From NCBI GenBank assembly GCA_916049935.1, contig CAJZJI010000077.1, forward strand, positions 1 to 5,235: a DNA stretch of 5,235 nt, given 5' to 3'. Every line of letters starts with the position of its first letter. Positions within the stretch are counted from its first letter, which is position 1. Made by a program: the position numbers and the translations under genes. The notes under the pieces were generated by a model, which saw nothing but the letters and a program-made list of their open reading frames with translations, was not told where the DNA came from and searched no databases. Positions 1-5,235 of the stretch are shown here, in pieces. The stretch comes from an uncultured Streptococcus sp. (lineage in GTDB: Bacteria > Bacillota > Bacilli > Lactobacillales > Aerococcaceae).

Positions 1-265
1 ACGATGAATACTTCATTCTTATGAGCGTTTTTCCTCTGAATCATTAAGCTATATCAGATTAAGAATACTTAGATATTTTATATACGAATCAATAAGATTT
101 ATATGCGAAAAGTACATCAGCAGGAATTTTTCTCGTTTTTTGTAGAAAAATTATTTTCAATTTTTTGAATCTATTTTGTGGCTACCAATCCACATTTTTC
201 CATATATAGTATTTCAACTATACAAAAATCGTAAAAAATTATCTTGATTCGGATTGAATTTTAGC
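1..265. other. AT-rich non-coding stretch
   Basis: No gene can be supported here on either strand. The longest ATG-started frames are about 20 codons (103-168 on the plus strand, and one starting at 117 on the minus strand) and neither has a ribosome binding site. The stretch is rich in A and T runs and holds small imperfect dyads: TATAGT/ACTATA at 205-210 and 217-222, TGTGG/CCACA at 177-181 and 190-194, and TTCAA/TTGAA around 156-169. It lies downstream of the terminator closing the murB operon. It may be the upstream region of a gene to the left of the window, but no convincing -35/-10 pair was found. Confidence 0.6.
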
Positions 266-308
266 GAACAAAAAAGGAATTAAGCAATAATTAGTTGCTT
301 AATCCCTT
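266..308 (-). terminator. Intrinsic terminator of the murB-UPF0397 operon
   Basis: Read on the minus strand, positions 308-295 pair with 287-274 in a 14-bp stem (AAGGGATTAAGCAA with TTGCTTAATTCCTT, one G-U pair) closed by a 7-base loop. A run of six T follows (275-270), two of which also take part in the stem. It lies about 54 bases after the UPF0397 stop codon, the right place for an operon end. In the plus direction the hairpin is not followed by a T run, so it looks unidirectional. Confidence 0.9.
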
Positions 309-312
309 CCTA

Positions 313-346
313 AGATTCTTCATCATCACTATTTGACAAAGAATCT
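313..346. repeat. 8-bp inverted repeat in the 3' untranslated region
   Basis: AGATTCTT at 313-320 and its exact complement AAGAATCT at 339-346 are separated by 18 bases. The repeat lies between the stop codon of the UPF0397 gene and the terminator hairpin at 274-308. It could fold as a second, weaker hairpin at the end of the operon mRNA. The function is unknown and it may be chance in AT-rich sequence. Confidence 0.4.
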
Positions 347-361
347 AAATATCCCTAAATT

Positions 362-901
362 CTACTGTTTATTTTGTTTTAATTTATAGTTTGCATATAG
401 CTTCAACGTAATCGTTCCAAAGATTGCTACTGTCAATAAGTTGATGATACTTGCAATCCAGCCTTGCGTAAATACAACTGCTGTGGAACTTTGATAGAAC
501 AATACATCGAGCGTTGGCGCAATCAATCCGAAAATGGCAATATTGACTACCGCTTGTACGACATTAAATCGAATCATATCATGTTGTGAAAATACTCCTT
601 GGCGTAAGCTTTTACGACGAATCGCAAATCCAAATACAAACCCTAGCGCACCCGTACTGAGTGCCCAAGAAAGCCACAAGTGATCCGTATAGATCAAATC
701 AAACAATACATGCCCTGTAAAACCGACAATGGCTGCTGGAATCGCGCCTGCAACACCTGCAAAGAGCGCAAGGTAGCCATATGCCAATTGTATATATACT
801 CCCTCAATTGGTGTTGTAATTGACGTTAATGTCATTAACGCTGTCATAATTCCAATCCCAAGAATGGTATAGAGAATTGTTTTAAGCAGTCCGTCTTTCA
901 C
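362..901 (-). CDS. ECF transporter S component, UPF0397 family (riboflavin-type by annotation)
   Basis: A membrane protein of 179 residues if started at the GTG at 901-899. It matches my memory of the UPF0397 (DUF3816) family, often labelled ECF-type riboflavin transporter substrate-binding protein. Family landmarks are visible: GFTGHVLFDLI (60-70), WLSWALSTG (76-84), QGVFSQHD (101-108), FNVVQAVVN (112-120), GLIAPTLDVL (125-134) and VFTQG (143-147). About five or six hydrophobic segments cover residues 6-170, with a short lysine-rich C-terminus. S components bind a vitamin or similar ligand and work with an EcfT/EcfA energising module, which is absent here, so this one probably shares a module encoded elsewhere. 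It follows murB by 16 bases and ends in a strong terminator, so it is the last gene of the operon. The family is secure and the substrate is not. An in-frame ATG at 943 would lengthen it by 14 charged residues and overlap murB; I prefer the GTG because it has an ideal ribosome binding site. Confidence 0.85.
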   Translation of the reverse strand: MKDGLLKTILYTILGIGIMTALMTLTSITTPIEGVYIQLAYGYLALFAGVAGAIPAAIVGFTGHVLFDLIYTDHLWLSWALSTGALGFVFGFAIRRKSLRQGVFSQHDMIRFNVVQAVVNIAIFGLIAPTLDVLFYQSSTAVVFTQGWIASIINLLTVAIFGTITLKLYANYKLKQNKQ

Positions 902-907
902 AATACC

Positions 908-913
908 CCTCCT
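908..913 (-). promoter_or_regulatory. Ribosome binding site fixing a GTG start for the UPF0397 gene
   Basis: On the minus strand AAAGGAGGG contains a full AGGAGG (908-913) exactly 6 bases before GTG (901-899). The alternative ATG at 943 lies inside murB and would place this ribosome binding site within the coding sequence. The residues it would add (MEKSQHRNRQRRGI) are charged and do not look like the usual family N-terminus, which begins just before the first membrane segment. Confidence 0.85.
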
Positions 914-917
914 TTGC

Positions 918-1829
918 CTATTTCGATGTTGGCTCTTCTCCAATAATACGTACTTCTGGCTCTAGAGCAACGCCGTTTTTTTCTAAAATCACTTTTTGAA
1001 CATAACGGATTAAATCCATATAGTCTGTTGCTGTTCCGTTATCAATATTCACCATAAATCCAGCATGCTTTTTAGAGACTTGCACGCCACCGATTTGATG
1101 GCCTTGAAGTCCAGCATCTTGGATTAGTTTTCCTGTAAAATGCCCCTCTGGACGTTTAAACACGCTGCCGCAAGAAGGATACTCAAGCGGTTGTTTACTT
1201 TGTCGTAAATGCGTTAATTTCGCTACTTTTTGGTCAATCTCTTCTTGAACGCCTTTAGTTAGTCGGAAGCCAACTTCAATCACAAGATCGCCTGTTTTTT
1301 GAACATGGCTATGACGGTAGCTGAAGTTTAAGTCTTCGTTGGTGTAAGTTTTGAATTCCCCATCCGGAGTAATCACTTCCACGTACTCAACGACTTCACT
1401 CACTTCACCGCCGTATGCTCCAGCGTTCATGAAAATCGCTCCGCCGACACTTCCTGGAATGCCACAAGCAAATTCTAAGCCTGTTAATCCATTTTTCGCA
1501 GCTTCTTTTGAGACATCAATTAAGGCTACTCCGCCTTCAGCGACGATTTGTGTATCCGATACGGTTAAATGAGACATATCATTTAACATAATCACCGCAC
1601 CGCTAATACCGCCATCTTTAATAATCACGTTTGAGGCATTTCCTAAAATCGTCGTTGGAATATTTTTTTCGCGAAGCCAATGCATCACTGCGCTTGCTTC
1701 TTTTTTATCTTTTGGAAAAATCAGAATGGCAGCACGGCCACCTGTTTTTGTAAATGTATAATTTTTAAGTGGTTCGTTGTAAAAAACTTTTACATCCGGA
1801 AACTCTGTTGAAAATACAGTATAATCCAT
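918..1829 (-). CDS. murB: UDP-N-acetylenolpyruvoylglucosamine reductase MurB
   Basis: Cytoplasmic flavoenzyme that reduces UDP-GlcNAc-enolpyruvate to UDP-MurNAc with NADPH, the second committed step of peptidoglycan precursor synthesis. At 303 residues it is the usual length for the Gram-positive type. The FAD-binding half includes TKTGGRAA (28-34), LGNASNVII (62-70) and GIPGSVGGAIFMNAGAYGGE (123-142). The C-terminal MurB domain follows. Likely catalytic residues are Arg172 in SYRHS (170-174), Ser222 in CGSVFKRP (220-227), which would be the proton donor, and Glu292 in EPEVRIIG (290-297). GKLIQDAGLQG (233-243) and the HAGFMVN segment (255-261) also fit the family. Translation starts at ATG 1829 with AAGGAG six bases upstream. 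It is separated from mtnN by 77 bases containing a promoter-like sequence, and is followed after 16 bases by the UPF0397 gene. In streptococci and enterococci murB is commonly followed by pot polyamine transport genes, which are not seen here. Confidence 0.97.
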   Translation of the reverse strand: MDYTVFSTEFPDVKVFYNEPLKNYTFTKTGGRAAILIFPKDKKEASAVMHWLREKNIPTTILGNASNVIIKDGGISGAVIMLNDMSHLTVSDTQIVAEGGVALIDVSKEAAKNGLTGLEFACGIPGSVGGAIFMNAGAYGGEVSEVVEYVEVITPDGEFKTYTNEDLNFSYRHSHVQKTGDLVIEVGFRLTKGVQEEIDQKVAKLTHLRQSKQPLEYPSCGSVFKRPEGHFTGKLIQDAGLQGHQIGGVQVSKKHAGFMVNIDNGTATDYMDLIRYVQKVILEKNGVALEPEVRIIGEEPTSK

Positions 1830-1857
1830 ATTCTTCTCCTTATTCGTAATCCTTTTA

Positions 1858-1886
1858 ATACTACTATTCTAACACGATTCCGTCAA
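1858..1886 (-). promoter_or_regulatory. Putative sigma-A promoter of murB
   Basis: On the minus strand TTGACG (1886-1881) is followed after 17 bases by TAGTAT (1863-1858), matching 5 and 4 of 6 consensus positions. An overlapping alternative is an extended -10, TGTTAGAAT (1874-1866), which would work without a good -35. Either would start transcription roughly 20-35 bases before the murB ATG at 1829, leaving a short leader with the AAGGAG ribosome binding site. The sequence was read by eye only. Confidence 0.6.
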
Positions 1887-1891
1887 CTATT

Positions 1892-1907
1892 AGGAAGTAG
1901 TCTTCCT
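1892..1907. repeat. Small hairpin between mtnN and murB
   Basis: AGGAAG (1892-1897) and CTTCCT (1902-1907) form a perfect 6-bp stem with a 4-base loop. It overlaps the last base of the mtnN TAA stop and lies 5 bases upstream of the putative murB -35 box. On the minus strand no T run follows, so it is not a proper intrinsic terminator. It could be a weak RNA hairpin protecting the mtnN mRNA end, a protein site, or chance. Confidence 0.35.
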
Positions 1908-2605
1908 TACGCATCCCATTCTTGTAATAGTTGATGGACCATTTGCGCAGAACGTTTTCCAGCTTGAACGATAAACGTATCAAAATCCACTGCAGATGTT
2001 CCGCGTTCTGGAATATCTGAGATAGCACGAATCACGATAAACGGCACTCCAAACGCGTGACACGCTTGCGCAATCGCTGCTCCTTCCATTTCCGAAGCCA
2101 TCACATCTGGGAAGTGTTTTAAAATATGAGTTCTTTGCTCACTAGTATGAATAAAGCTATCTGAAGAAACGATAAGCCCTGTATGGCTCTTTAAATCCAC
2201 CTTAGCAATCGCTTGTTCAATAGATGGTAAAAAGTCTTGATTCATGGCAAAACGCGCTGGCATGCCTGGCATTTGCCCGTAAACGTAATTAAAGGCTGTC
2301 ACGTCAGCATCACAATACGCAAGTTCTGTTCCAATGACAATATCTCCGATTTCTAGAGTTGTGTCAAAACCACCAGCAGAACCCGTATTAATGACCAAGT
2401 CTACACCGAAGCGGTCGATTAAGATTCCTGCAGCGAGTGCAGACATTACTTTTCCGATTCCTGATTGGACTAGGACAATCGACTTTTCTTCAAGTGTGCC
2501 TTCGATAAATTCCCAGTTGGCTACGGTTGTTTTCTTCTCAATCGTCATCTCTTCTTCGAGCAGACGTTTTTCTTCTTCCATTGCCGCAATAATTCCAAAT
2601 TTCAT
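1907..2605 (-). CDS. mtnN: 5'-methylthioadenosine/S-adenosylhomocysteine nucleosidase
   Basis: Cytoplasmic hydrolase (Pfs/MtnN) that removes adenine from methylthioadenosine and S-adenosylhomocysteine. It relieves inhibition of methyltransferases and polyamine synthesis and yields S-ribosylhomocysteine for LuxS where present. At 232 residues it is of standard length and aligns without gaps to remembered E. coli numbering. Visible landmarks are GIIAAMEEE with Glu12 (catalytic acid/base region), VQSGIGKV (46-53), NTGSAGGF (73-80), SSDSF (147-151), SEMEGAAIAQ with Glu174 (ribose binding) and RAISD with Asp197 (the general acid acting on the purine). All key residues are intact. The ATG at 2605 has GAGGTG a few bases upstream. 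The gene follows the GNAT gene after only 15 bases with no promoter between, so it is probably the last gene of the tsaE cluster. Confidence 0.97.
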   Translation of the reverse strand: MKFGIIAAMEEEKRLLEEEMTIEKKTTVANWEFIEGTLEEKSIVLVQSGIGKVMSALAAGILIDRFGVDLVINTGSAGGFDTTLEIGDIVIGTELAYCDADVTAFNYVYGQMPGMPARFAMNQDFLPSIEQAIAKVDLKSHTGLIVSSDSFIHTSEQRTHILKHFPDVMASEMEGAAIAQACHAFGVPFIVIRAISDIPERGTSAVDFDTFIVQAGKRSAQMVHQLLQEWDA

Positions 2606-2620
2606 TCTTTCACCTCATCC

Positions 2621-3145
2621 TTATCGTTCAATCTGTTTTGCCATCAAAACGATATCTTCATAACCGTCACCGATTTTTACACCGTTTTTAAGACGGCCTT
2701 CTTCTTCAAAACCAAACTTTTCATAGAGACGGTGTGCCTTCTTATTCACGGCTACTACCTCGAGTTCAACACGACCAAGCGTTGAGTATTCCACCACCCA
2801 ATCCAGCATTTCTTCCATCATTACGGTCGCAATACCTTGCCCCCAATAGGACTTCAATACGCTAATTCCTAATTCACCACGGTGTGAGAATTTAGGATGC
2901 AAACTTCCCGCAATCGAACCTACAGCAATAATCTCGTCACCATCTTTTGCCAGTAACATGTATTGGTTTTCGTTCTCGTAGAGCGATTCAATAAACAATT
3001 CTTCTTGAGCCACAGAATACTTCAATCCTTCTGGTCCAAAGGAAAGAAAATCTGTTTCACTGCCTACTTTTTTACTATAATCTAATAACGCTTTAGCATC
3101 GTCTTTTACTGGAAGTGCAAATGTAATTTCTCGTTCTTTACTCAT
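2621..3145 (-). CDS. GNAT family N-acetyltransferase
   Basis: A 174-residue protein with the GNAT fold, predicted to transfer an acetyl group from acetyl-CoA to an amine; the acceptor is unknown. The acetyl-CoA binding motif A is seen as ELGISVLKSYWGQGIATVMM (91-110), with the pyrophosphate-binding turn WGQGIA at 101-106. Motif B follows as VELEVVAVNKKAHRLYEKFGF (126-146), with the usual Asn134, Tyr141 and F144-G-F146. The C-terminal EDIVLMAK strand (163-170) is typical of RimL/Acetyltransf_3-like members. The ATG at 3145 has GGAGGAGG 6 bases upstream and overlaps the end of tsaE by 8 bases (ATGAGTAA), so the two are probably translationally coupled. It could be mistaken for RimI because of its tsa neighbour. 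It is longer than RimI and I do not assign it that role; ribosomal protein, small molecule or antibiotic acceptors all remain possible. Confidence 0.85.
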   Translation of the reverse strand: MSKEREITFALPVKDDAKALLDYSKKVGSETDFLSFGPEGLKYSVAQEELFIESLYENENQYMLLAKDGDEIIAVGSIAGSLHPKFSHRGELGISVLKSYWGQGIATVMMEEMLDWVVEYSTLGRVELEVVAVNKKAHRLYEKFGFEEEGRLKNGVKIGDGYEDIVLMAKQIER

Positions 3146-3614
3146 CTGTTGCCTCCTCCAATTTGCTGATAAATTCTTCGTACTCTTTTCCGTGTGGGAC
3201 TAGACGAATCACACGTTCAGACTCGCCGTCTCCTACACGGTCGATTTGAATCTTTAAGAATGTCGAAGGAAGTTCATCTTCGATATACTGCGCCCATTCA
3301 ACGACGCACACACCACCCGCATAGAAGTACTCTTCGAGTCCTACTTCGCTCGCGCCACCACTTTCTTCGATACGATACATGTCCATATGAAATAGCGGTA
3401 AGCGGCCCTTACGGTATTCGCGAATCAATGTATACGTTGGACTCTTAATGACACGGTCAATGCCTAAACCAACAGCGATTCCTTTTGTAAGAGTCGTTTT
3501 TCCAGCGCCTAAATCGCCTTCTAGAATGACGCAGCTATTTTCAAATAACTCTTCACCTAGACGCTGTCCTAGCGCCATTGTCTCCTCTTGTGATGTTGTA
3601 TGTACTTCAAACAT
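3138..3614 (-). CDS. tsaE: tRNA t6A37 biosynthesis ATPase TsaE
   Basis: Small P-loop ATPase (YjeE/YdiB family) required with TsaB, TsaC and TsaD to make N6-threonylcarbamoyladenosine at position 37 of ANN-decoding tRNAs, in the cytoplasm. The protein is 158 residues, the usual length. Visible family marks are the Walker A motif GDLGAGKTT (33-41, Lys39), the family signature SPTYTL (58-63) with the switch-like Thr60, HMDMYR (76-81) containing the Asp78 Walker B-like residue, and VVEWAQ (104-109) with the Glu106-Trp107 pair. The C-terminal tail is acidic. The ATG at 3614 has AAGGAG 7 bases upstream. It is the first gene of the tsaE-GNAT-mtnN cluster and lies just behind the glnQ terminator. Expression probably comes from the extended -10 box at 3685-3693. 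Other tsa genes are not in the window. Confidence 0.97.
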   Translation of the reverse strand: MFEVHTTSQEETMALGQRLGEELFENSCVILEGDLGAGKTTLTKGIAVGLGIDRVIKSPTYTLIREYRKGRLPLFHMDMYRIEESGGASEVGLEEYFYAGGVCVVEWAQYIEDELPSTFLKIQIDRVGDGESERVIRLVPHGKEYEEFISKLEEATDE

Positions 3615-3652
3615 GATGCTACTCCTTCAAACTTGGTTCTGTTGTCTGGCAT

Positions 3653-3684
3653 AAAAAAAGAGCCAAGACAAACTGTCTTAGCTC
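3653..3684 (-). terminator. Intrinsic terminator of the amino acid ABC transporter operon
   Basis: On the minus strand, 3684-3674 (GAGCTAAGACA) pairs with 3670-3660 (TGTCTTGGCTC) in an 11-bp stem with one G-U pair and a GTT loop. Seven T follow immediately (3659-3653). It begins 17 bases after the glnQ TAA stop. No T run follows in the plus direction. Confidence 0.95.
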
Positions 3685-3712
3685 ATTATAGCATATTTCG
3701 CTTATTTTAGAA
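3685..3712 (-). promoter_or_regulatory. Putative extended -10 promoter of the tsaE cluster
   Basis: On the minus strand TGCTATAAT (3693-3685) is a perfect extended -10 box. A poor -35 candidate, TTCTAA (3712-3707, 3 of 6), lies 16 bases upstream inside the glnQ 3' end; an extended -10 can work without a good -35. Transcription would begin near 3678-3677, inside the 5' arm of the terminator hairpin, and the tsaE start codon lies about 63 bases further on. The stretch 3615-3659 has no better promoter. Confidence 0.65.
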
Positions 3713-4439
3713 CGCGTCCTAAAAATTCTTTCGTACGGTCTACTTGTGGGTTTTCAAAGATTTGTTCTGGAGTGCCTTCTTCTGCGATAACTCCTTTATC
3801 CATAAAGACAACACGGTCGCTAACTTCTTTGGCAAATCCCATTTCGTGTGTAACAACGATCATTGTTAGCCCTGTGTGCGCTAAGCTTTTCATTGTTTCT
3901 AACACTTCGTTTACCATTTCTGGGTCAAGTGCTGAAGTTGGTTCGTCGAAAAGCAATACATCTGGTTCCATTGATAATGCACGCGCGATGGCTACACGTT
4001 GTTTTTGACCACCTGATAATTGACGAGGTTTTGCATTGATGTACGCAGCCATTCCTACTTTTTCAAGGAATTCTTTTGCAATGTTCTCTGCTTCCTCTTT
4101 TGATTTTTTCAATACTTTCATAGGTCCAACGATACAGTTTTCTAACACGTTTAAGTTGTTAAATAAGTTAAATTGTTGGAAAACCATTCCTACGTGAGTA
4201 CGGTATTCGTAAATACTCTTGTCATGTTCAAGAATATTTTGGCCATCGTAGTAGATTTCGCCTGAAGTTGGTTTTTCAAGTAAGTTTACACAACGTAATA
4301 GTGTTGATTTACCAGAACCACTGGAACCAATAATCGTTACTACTTCCCCTTGTTTTACTTCAAAAGAAATATCTTTAAGAACTTCATTAGTACCGAAAGT
4401 TTTACTTAAGTTTTGAATGGAAATTACTGCTTCGCTCAT
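3702..4439 (-). CDS. glnQ: Polar amino acid ABC transporter ATP-binding protein (GlnQ type)
   Basis: The 245-residue ATPase that powers an amino acid importer from the cytoplasmic face of the membrane. All ABC motifs are intact: Walker [10 protein letters not shown] (38-46), Q-loop VFQQFNLF (87-93 region), signature LSGGQ (141-145), Walker B VLLFDE (161-166) with catalytic Glu166, D-loop SALD (169-172) and switch His198 in VTHEM. The VFQQFNLF and [16 protein letters not shown] segments are characteristic of the GlnQ/ArtP/HisP polar amino acid family. Its ATG at 4439 overlaps the permease stop by one base (TAATG), with AAAGGA upstream, so coupled translation is likely. A strong terminator follows. 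The symbol is family-level: glutamine, arginine, histidine or cystine are all possible substrates and the sequence alone does not decide. Confidence 0.93.
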   Translation of the reverse strand: MSEAVISIQNLSKTFGTNEVLKDISFEVKQGEVVTIIGSSGSGKSTLLRCVNLLEKPTSGEIYYDGQNILEHDKSIYEYRTHVGMVFQQFNLFNNLNVLENCIVGPMKVLKKSKEEAENIAKEFLEKVGMAAYINAKPRQLSGGQKQRVAIARALSMEPDVLLFDEPTSALDPEMVNEVLETMKSLAHTGLTMIVVTHEMGFAKEVSDRVVFMDKGVIAEEGTPEQIFENPQVDRTKEFLGRVLK

Positions 4440-5218
4440 TATGCATTTCCTTTCTGTCTAGTTTTTTCTTCGACTGCTGACATTGAGTTTGAGTTCAATG
4501 GATCTGAATAAATCACTTCATAATTATCTGGACCATCTAATTTACGCTCGAAGTAACGTAAAATACGAGTCACTGTGAATGTCATGATGAAGTATAAAAT
4601 TAATGTGACAAAGAATGTATCAAAGTAACGGAAGTTTTGTCCTGCAACTGTTTTTGTCGCAAAATACAATTCTGATACAGAGATTACGTTCAATACAGAA
4701 GTATCTTTGATGTTGATAACGAACTCGTTCCCTACTGCTGGAAGGATGTTACGGAGTACTTGTGGGAAAACAACATAGCGCATTGTTTGCCAGTGAGTCA
4801 TCCCGATAGCTTGGCTGGCCTCAAATTGTCCTTGGTCGATAGAAATAATCCCACCACGAACGATTTCTGACATATATGCCCCTGTGTTAATCGATACGAT
4901 GAAGATTGCAGCGAATGTTACATCTAAGTTGATGCCAAACATTAATGCTGTTCCGTAGTAAATAACCATCGCTTGTACGATCATTGGTGTTCCACGGAAG
5001 AATTCTGTATAGCAGTTTAAAATGATGACTGCAATTTTTAAGAGAATACGTTTAGGTCCTTTTTCTGGTAGTGGAATTGTTTTAACAAATCCAATGAACA
5101 TCCCGATTAATGTCCCGATAATTGTACCAATAATTGAAATATATAGTGTAATCCAGGCACCTGTTAAGAACATTTGCCAGTTCTGTTGAATGATTTTTAC
5201 AATCCAATCAATACTCAT
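4439..5218 (-). CDS. glnP: Polar amino acid ABC transporter permease (GlnP/HisM type)
   Basis: A 259-residue inner-membrane subunit of an amino acid importer. Family marks are the N-terminal [20 protein letters not shown] (20-39), [12 protein letters not shown] (71-82), [14 protein letters not shown] (111-124) and the EAA loop [20 protein letters not shown] (133-152), which contacts the ATPase. Roughly five hydrophobic segments are seen (about 18-45, 58-70, 84-118, 150-170 and 200-220). No periplasmic-type binding domain is fused to either end, so a separate lipoprotein binding subunit is expected, possibly encoded beyond 5235. About 35 hydrophilic residues follow the last membrane segment, longer than in the compact E. 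coli members. The ATG at 5218 has AGGA 6 bases upstream, so the start is complete within the window. The symbol is family-level only; the substrate is unknown. Confidence 0.92.
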   Translation of the reverse strand: MSIDWIVKIIQQNWQMFLTGAWITLYISIIGTIIGTLIGMFIGFVKTIPLPEKGPKRILLKIAVIILNCYTEFFRGTPMIVQAMVIYYGTALMFGINLDVTFAAIFIVSINTGAYMSEIVRGGIISIDQGQFEASQAIGMTHWQTMRYVVFPQVLRNILPAVGNEFVINIKDTSVLNVISVSELYFATKTVAGQNFRYFDTFFVTLILYFIMTFTVTRILRYFERKLDGPDNYEVIYSDPLNSNSMSAVEEKTRQKGNA

Positions 5219-5235
5219 TTATTTTCCTACTTTCT

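Noticed and set aside
1..16. Possible gene start on the minus strand (ATG at 16-14) running off the left edge
   Set aside because: Only five codons are visible and the nearest ribosome binding site-like sequence (AGAGGA, around 31-36) is about 15 bases away, too far for a confident call.
103..168. 21-codon frame on the plus strand in the AT-rich spacer
   Set aside because: No ribosome binding site precedes it and its Phe/Lys-rich content is what AT-rich DNA gives by chance.
177..199. TGTGG/CCACA stem followed by five T on the plus strand, resembling a terminator
   Set aside because: The stem is only 5 bp with an 8-base loop in AT-rich sequence, and no plus-strand gene precedes it.
313..350. 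ATG-started short frame of about 11 codons on the minus strand downstream of the UPF0397 gene
   Set aside because: It has no ribosome binding site and runs into the terminator stem.
1351..1572. 73-codon open frame on the plus strand inside murB
   Set aside because: It lies antisense to a complete, well-conserved murB, has no recognisable domain, and its low-complexity Ser/Thr/Pro make-up is typical of antisense shadows. Similar plus-strand frames at 2334-2663, 3194-3448, 3448-3654 and 3772-4008 are rejected for the same reason.
1..5235. Search by eye for CRISPR repeats, tRNA genes, insertion-sequence ends, riboswitch-like leaders, and defence or toxin-antitoxin genes
   Set aside because: No regularly spaced repeats, cloverleaf-like segments, transposase motifs or known system genes were found. 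All sizeable coding regions are assigned to known families and the spacers are short.

Overview
The window comes from a low-GC Gram-positive bacterium. AT-rich spacers, strong AGGAGG-type ribosome binding sites, sigma-A-like promoters and the gene content (a Gram-positive type MurB, a stand-alone TsaE followed by a GNAT gene, a GlnQ-type importer without a fused binding domain) point to Lactobacillales. A member of the Enterococcus/Carnobacteriaceae group (for example a Granulicatella relative) is my tentative guess from protein flavour; no rRNA or other marker is present to fix it.

All seven genes lie on the minus strand, so transcription runs from right to left. (1) At 5218-3702 are the permease and ATPase of a polar amino acid ABC importer, overlapping by one base (TAATG) and closed by a strong intrinsic terminator at 3653-3684. 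The substrate-binding protein is not visible and may lie just upstream, beyond 5235. (2) At 3614-1907 is a tight cluster: tsaE (tRNA t6A synthesis), a GNAT acetyltransferase overlapping it by 8 bases, and mtnN (MTA/SAH nucleosidase) 15 bases further on. An extended -10 box (TGCTATAAT) sits between the glnQ stop and the terminator hairpin. The tsaE transcript would therefore start inside the hairpin that ends the glnQ transcript. (3) At 1829-362 are murB (cell-wall precursor synthesis), with its own promoter-like sequence at 1858-1886, and a UPF0397/ECF transporter S-component gene 16 bases downstream, ended by a strong terminator at 266-308. (4) Positions 1-265 are AT-rich and hold no gene I can support.

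This is mostly a housekeeping region: amino acid uptake, tRNA modification, recycling of SAM by-products, peptidoglycan synthesis and probable vitamin uptake. I see no phage, insertion sequence, CRISPR, toxin-antitoxin or defence genes, and no clearly new biological system. The points most worth a second look are the promoter nested with a terminator at 3653-3712, the orphan ECF S-component joined to murB, and its probable GTG start at 901.
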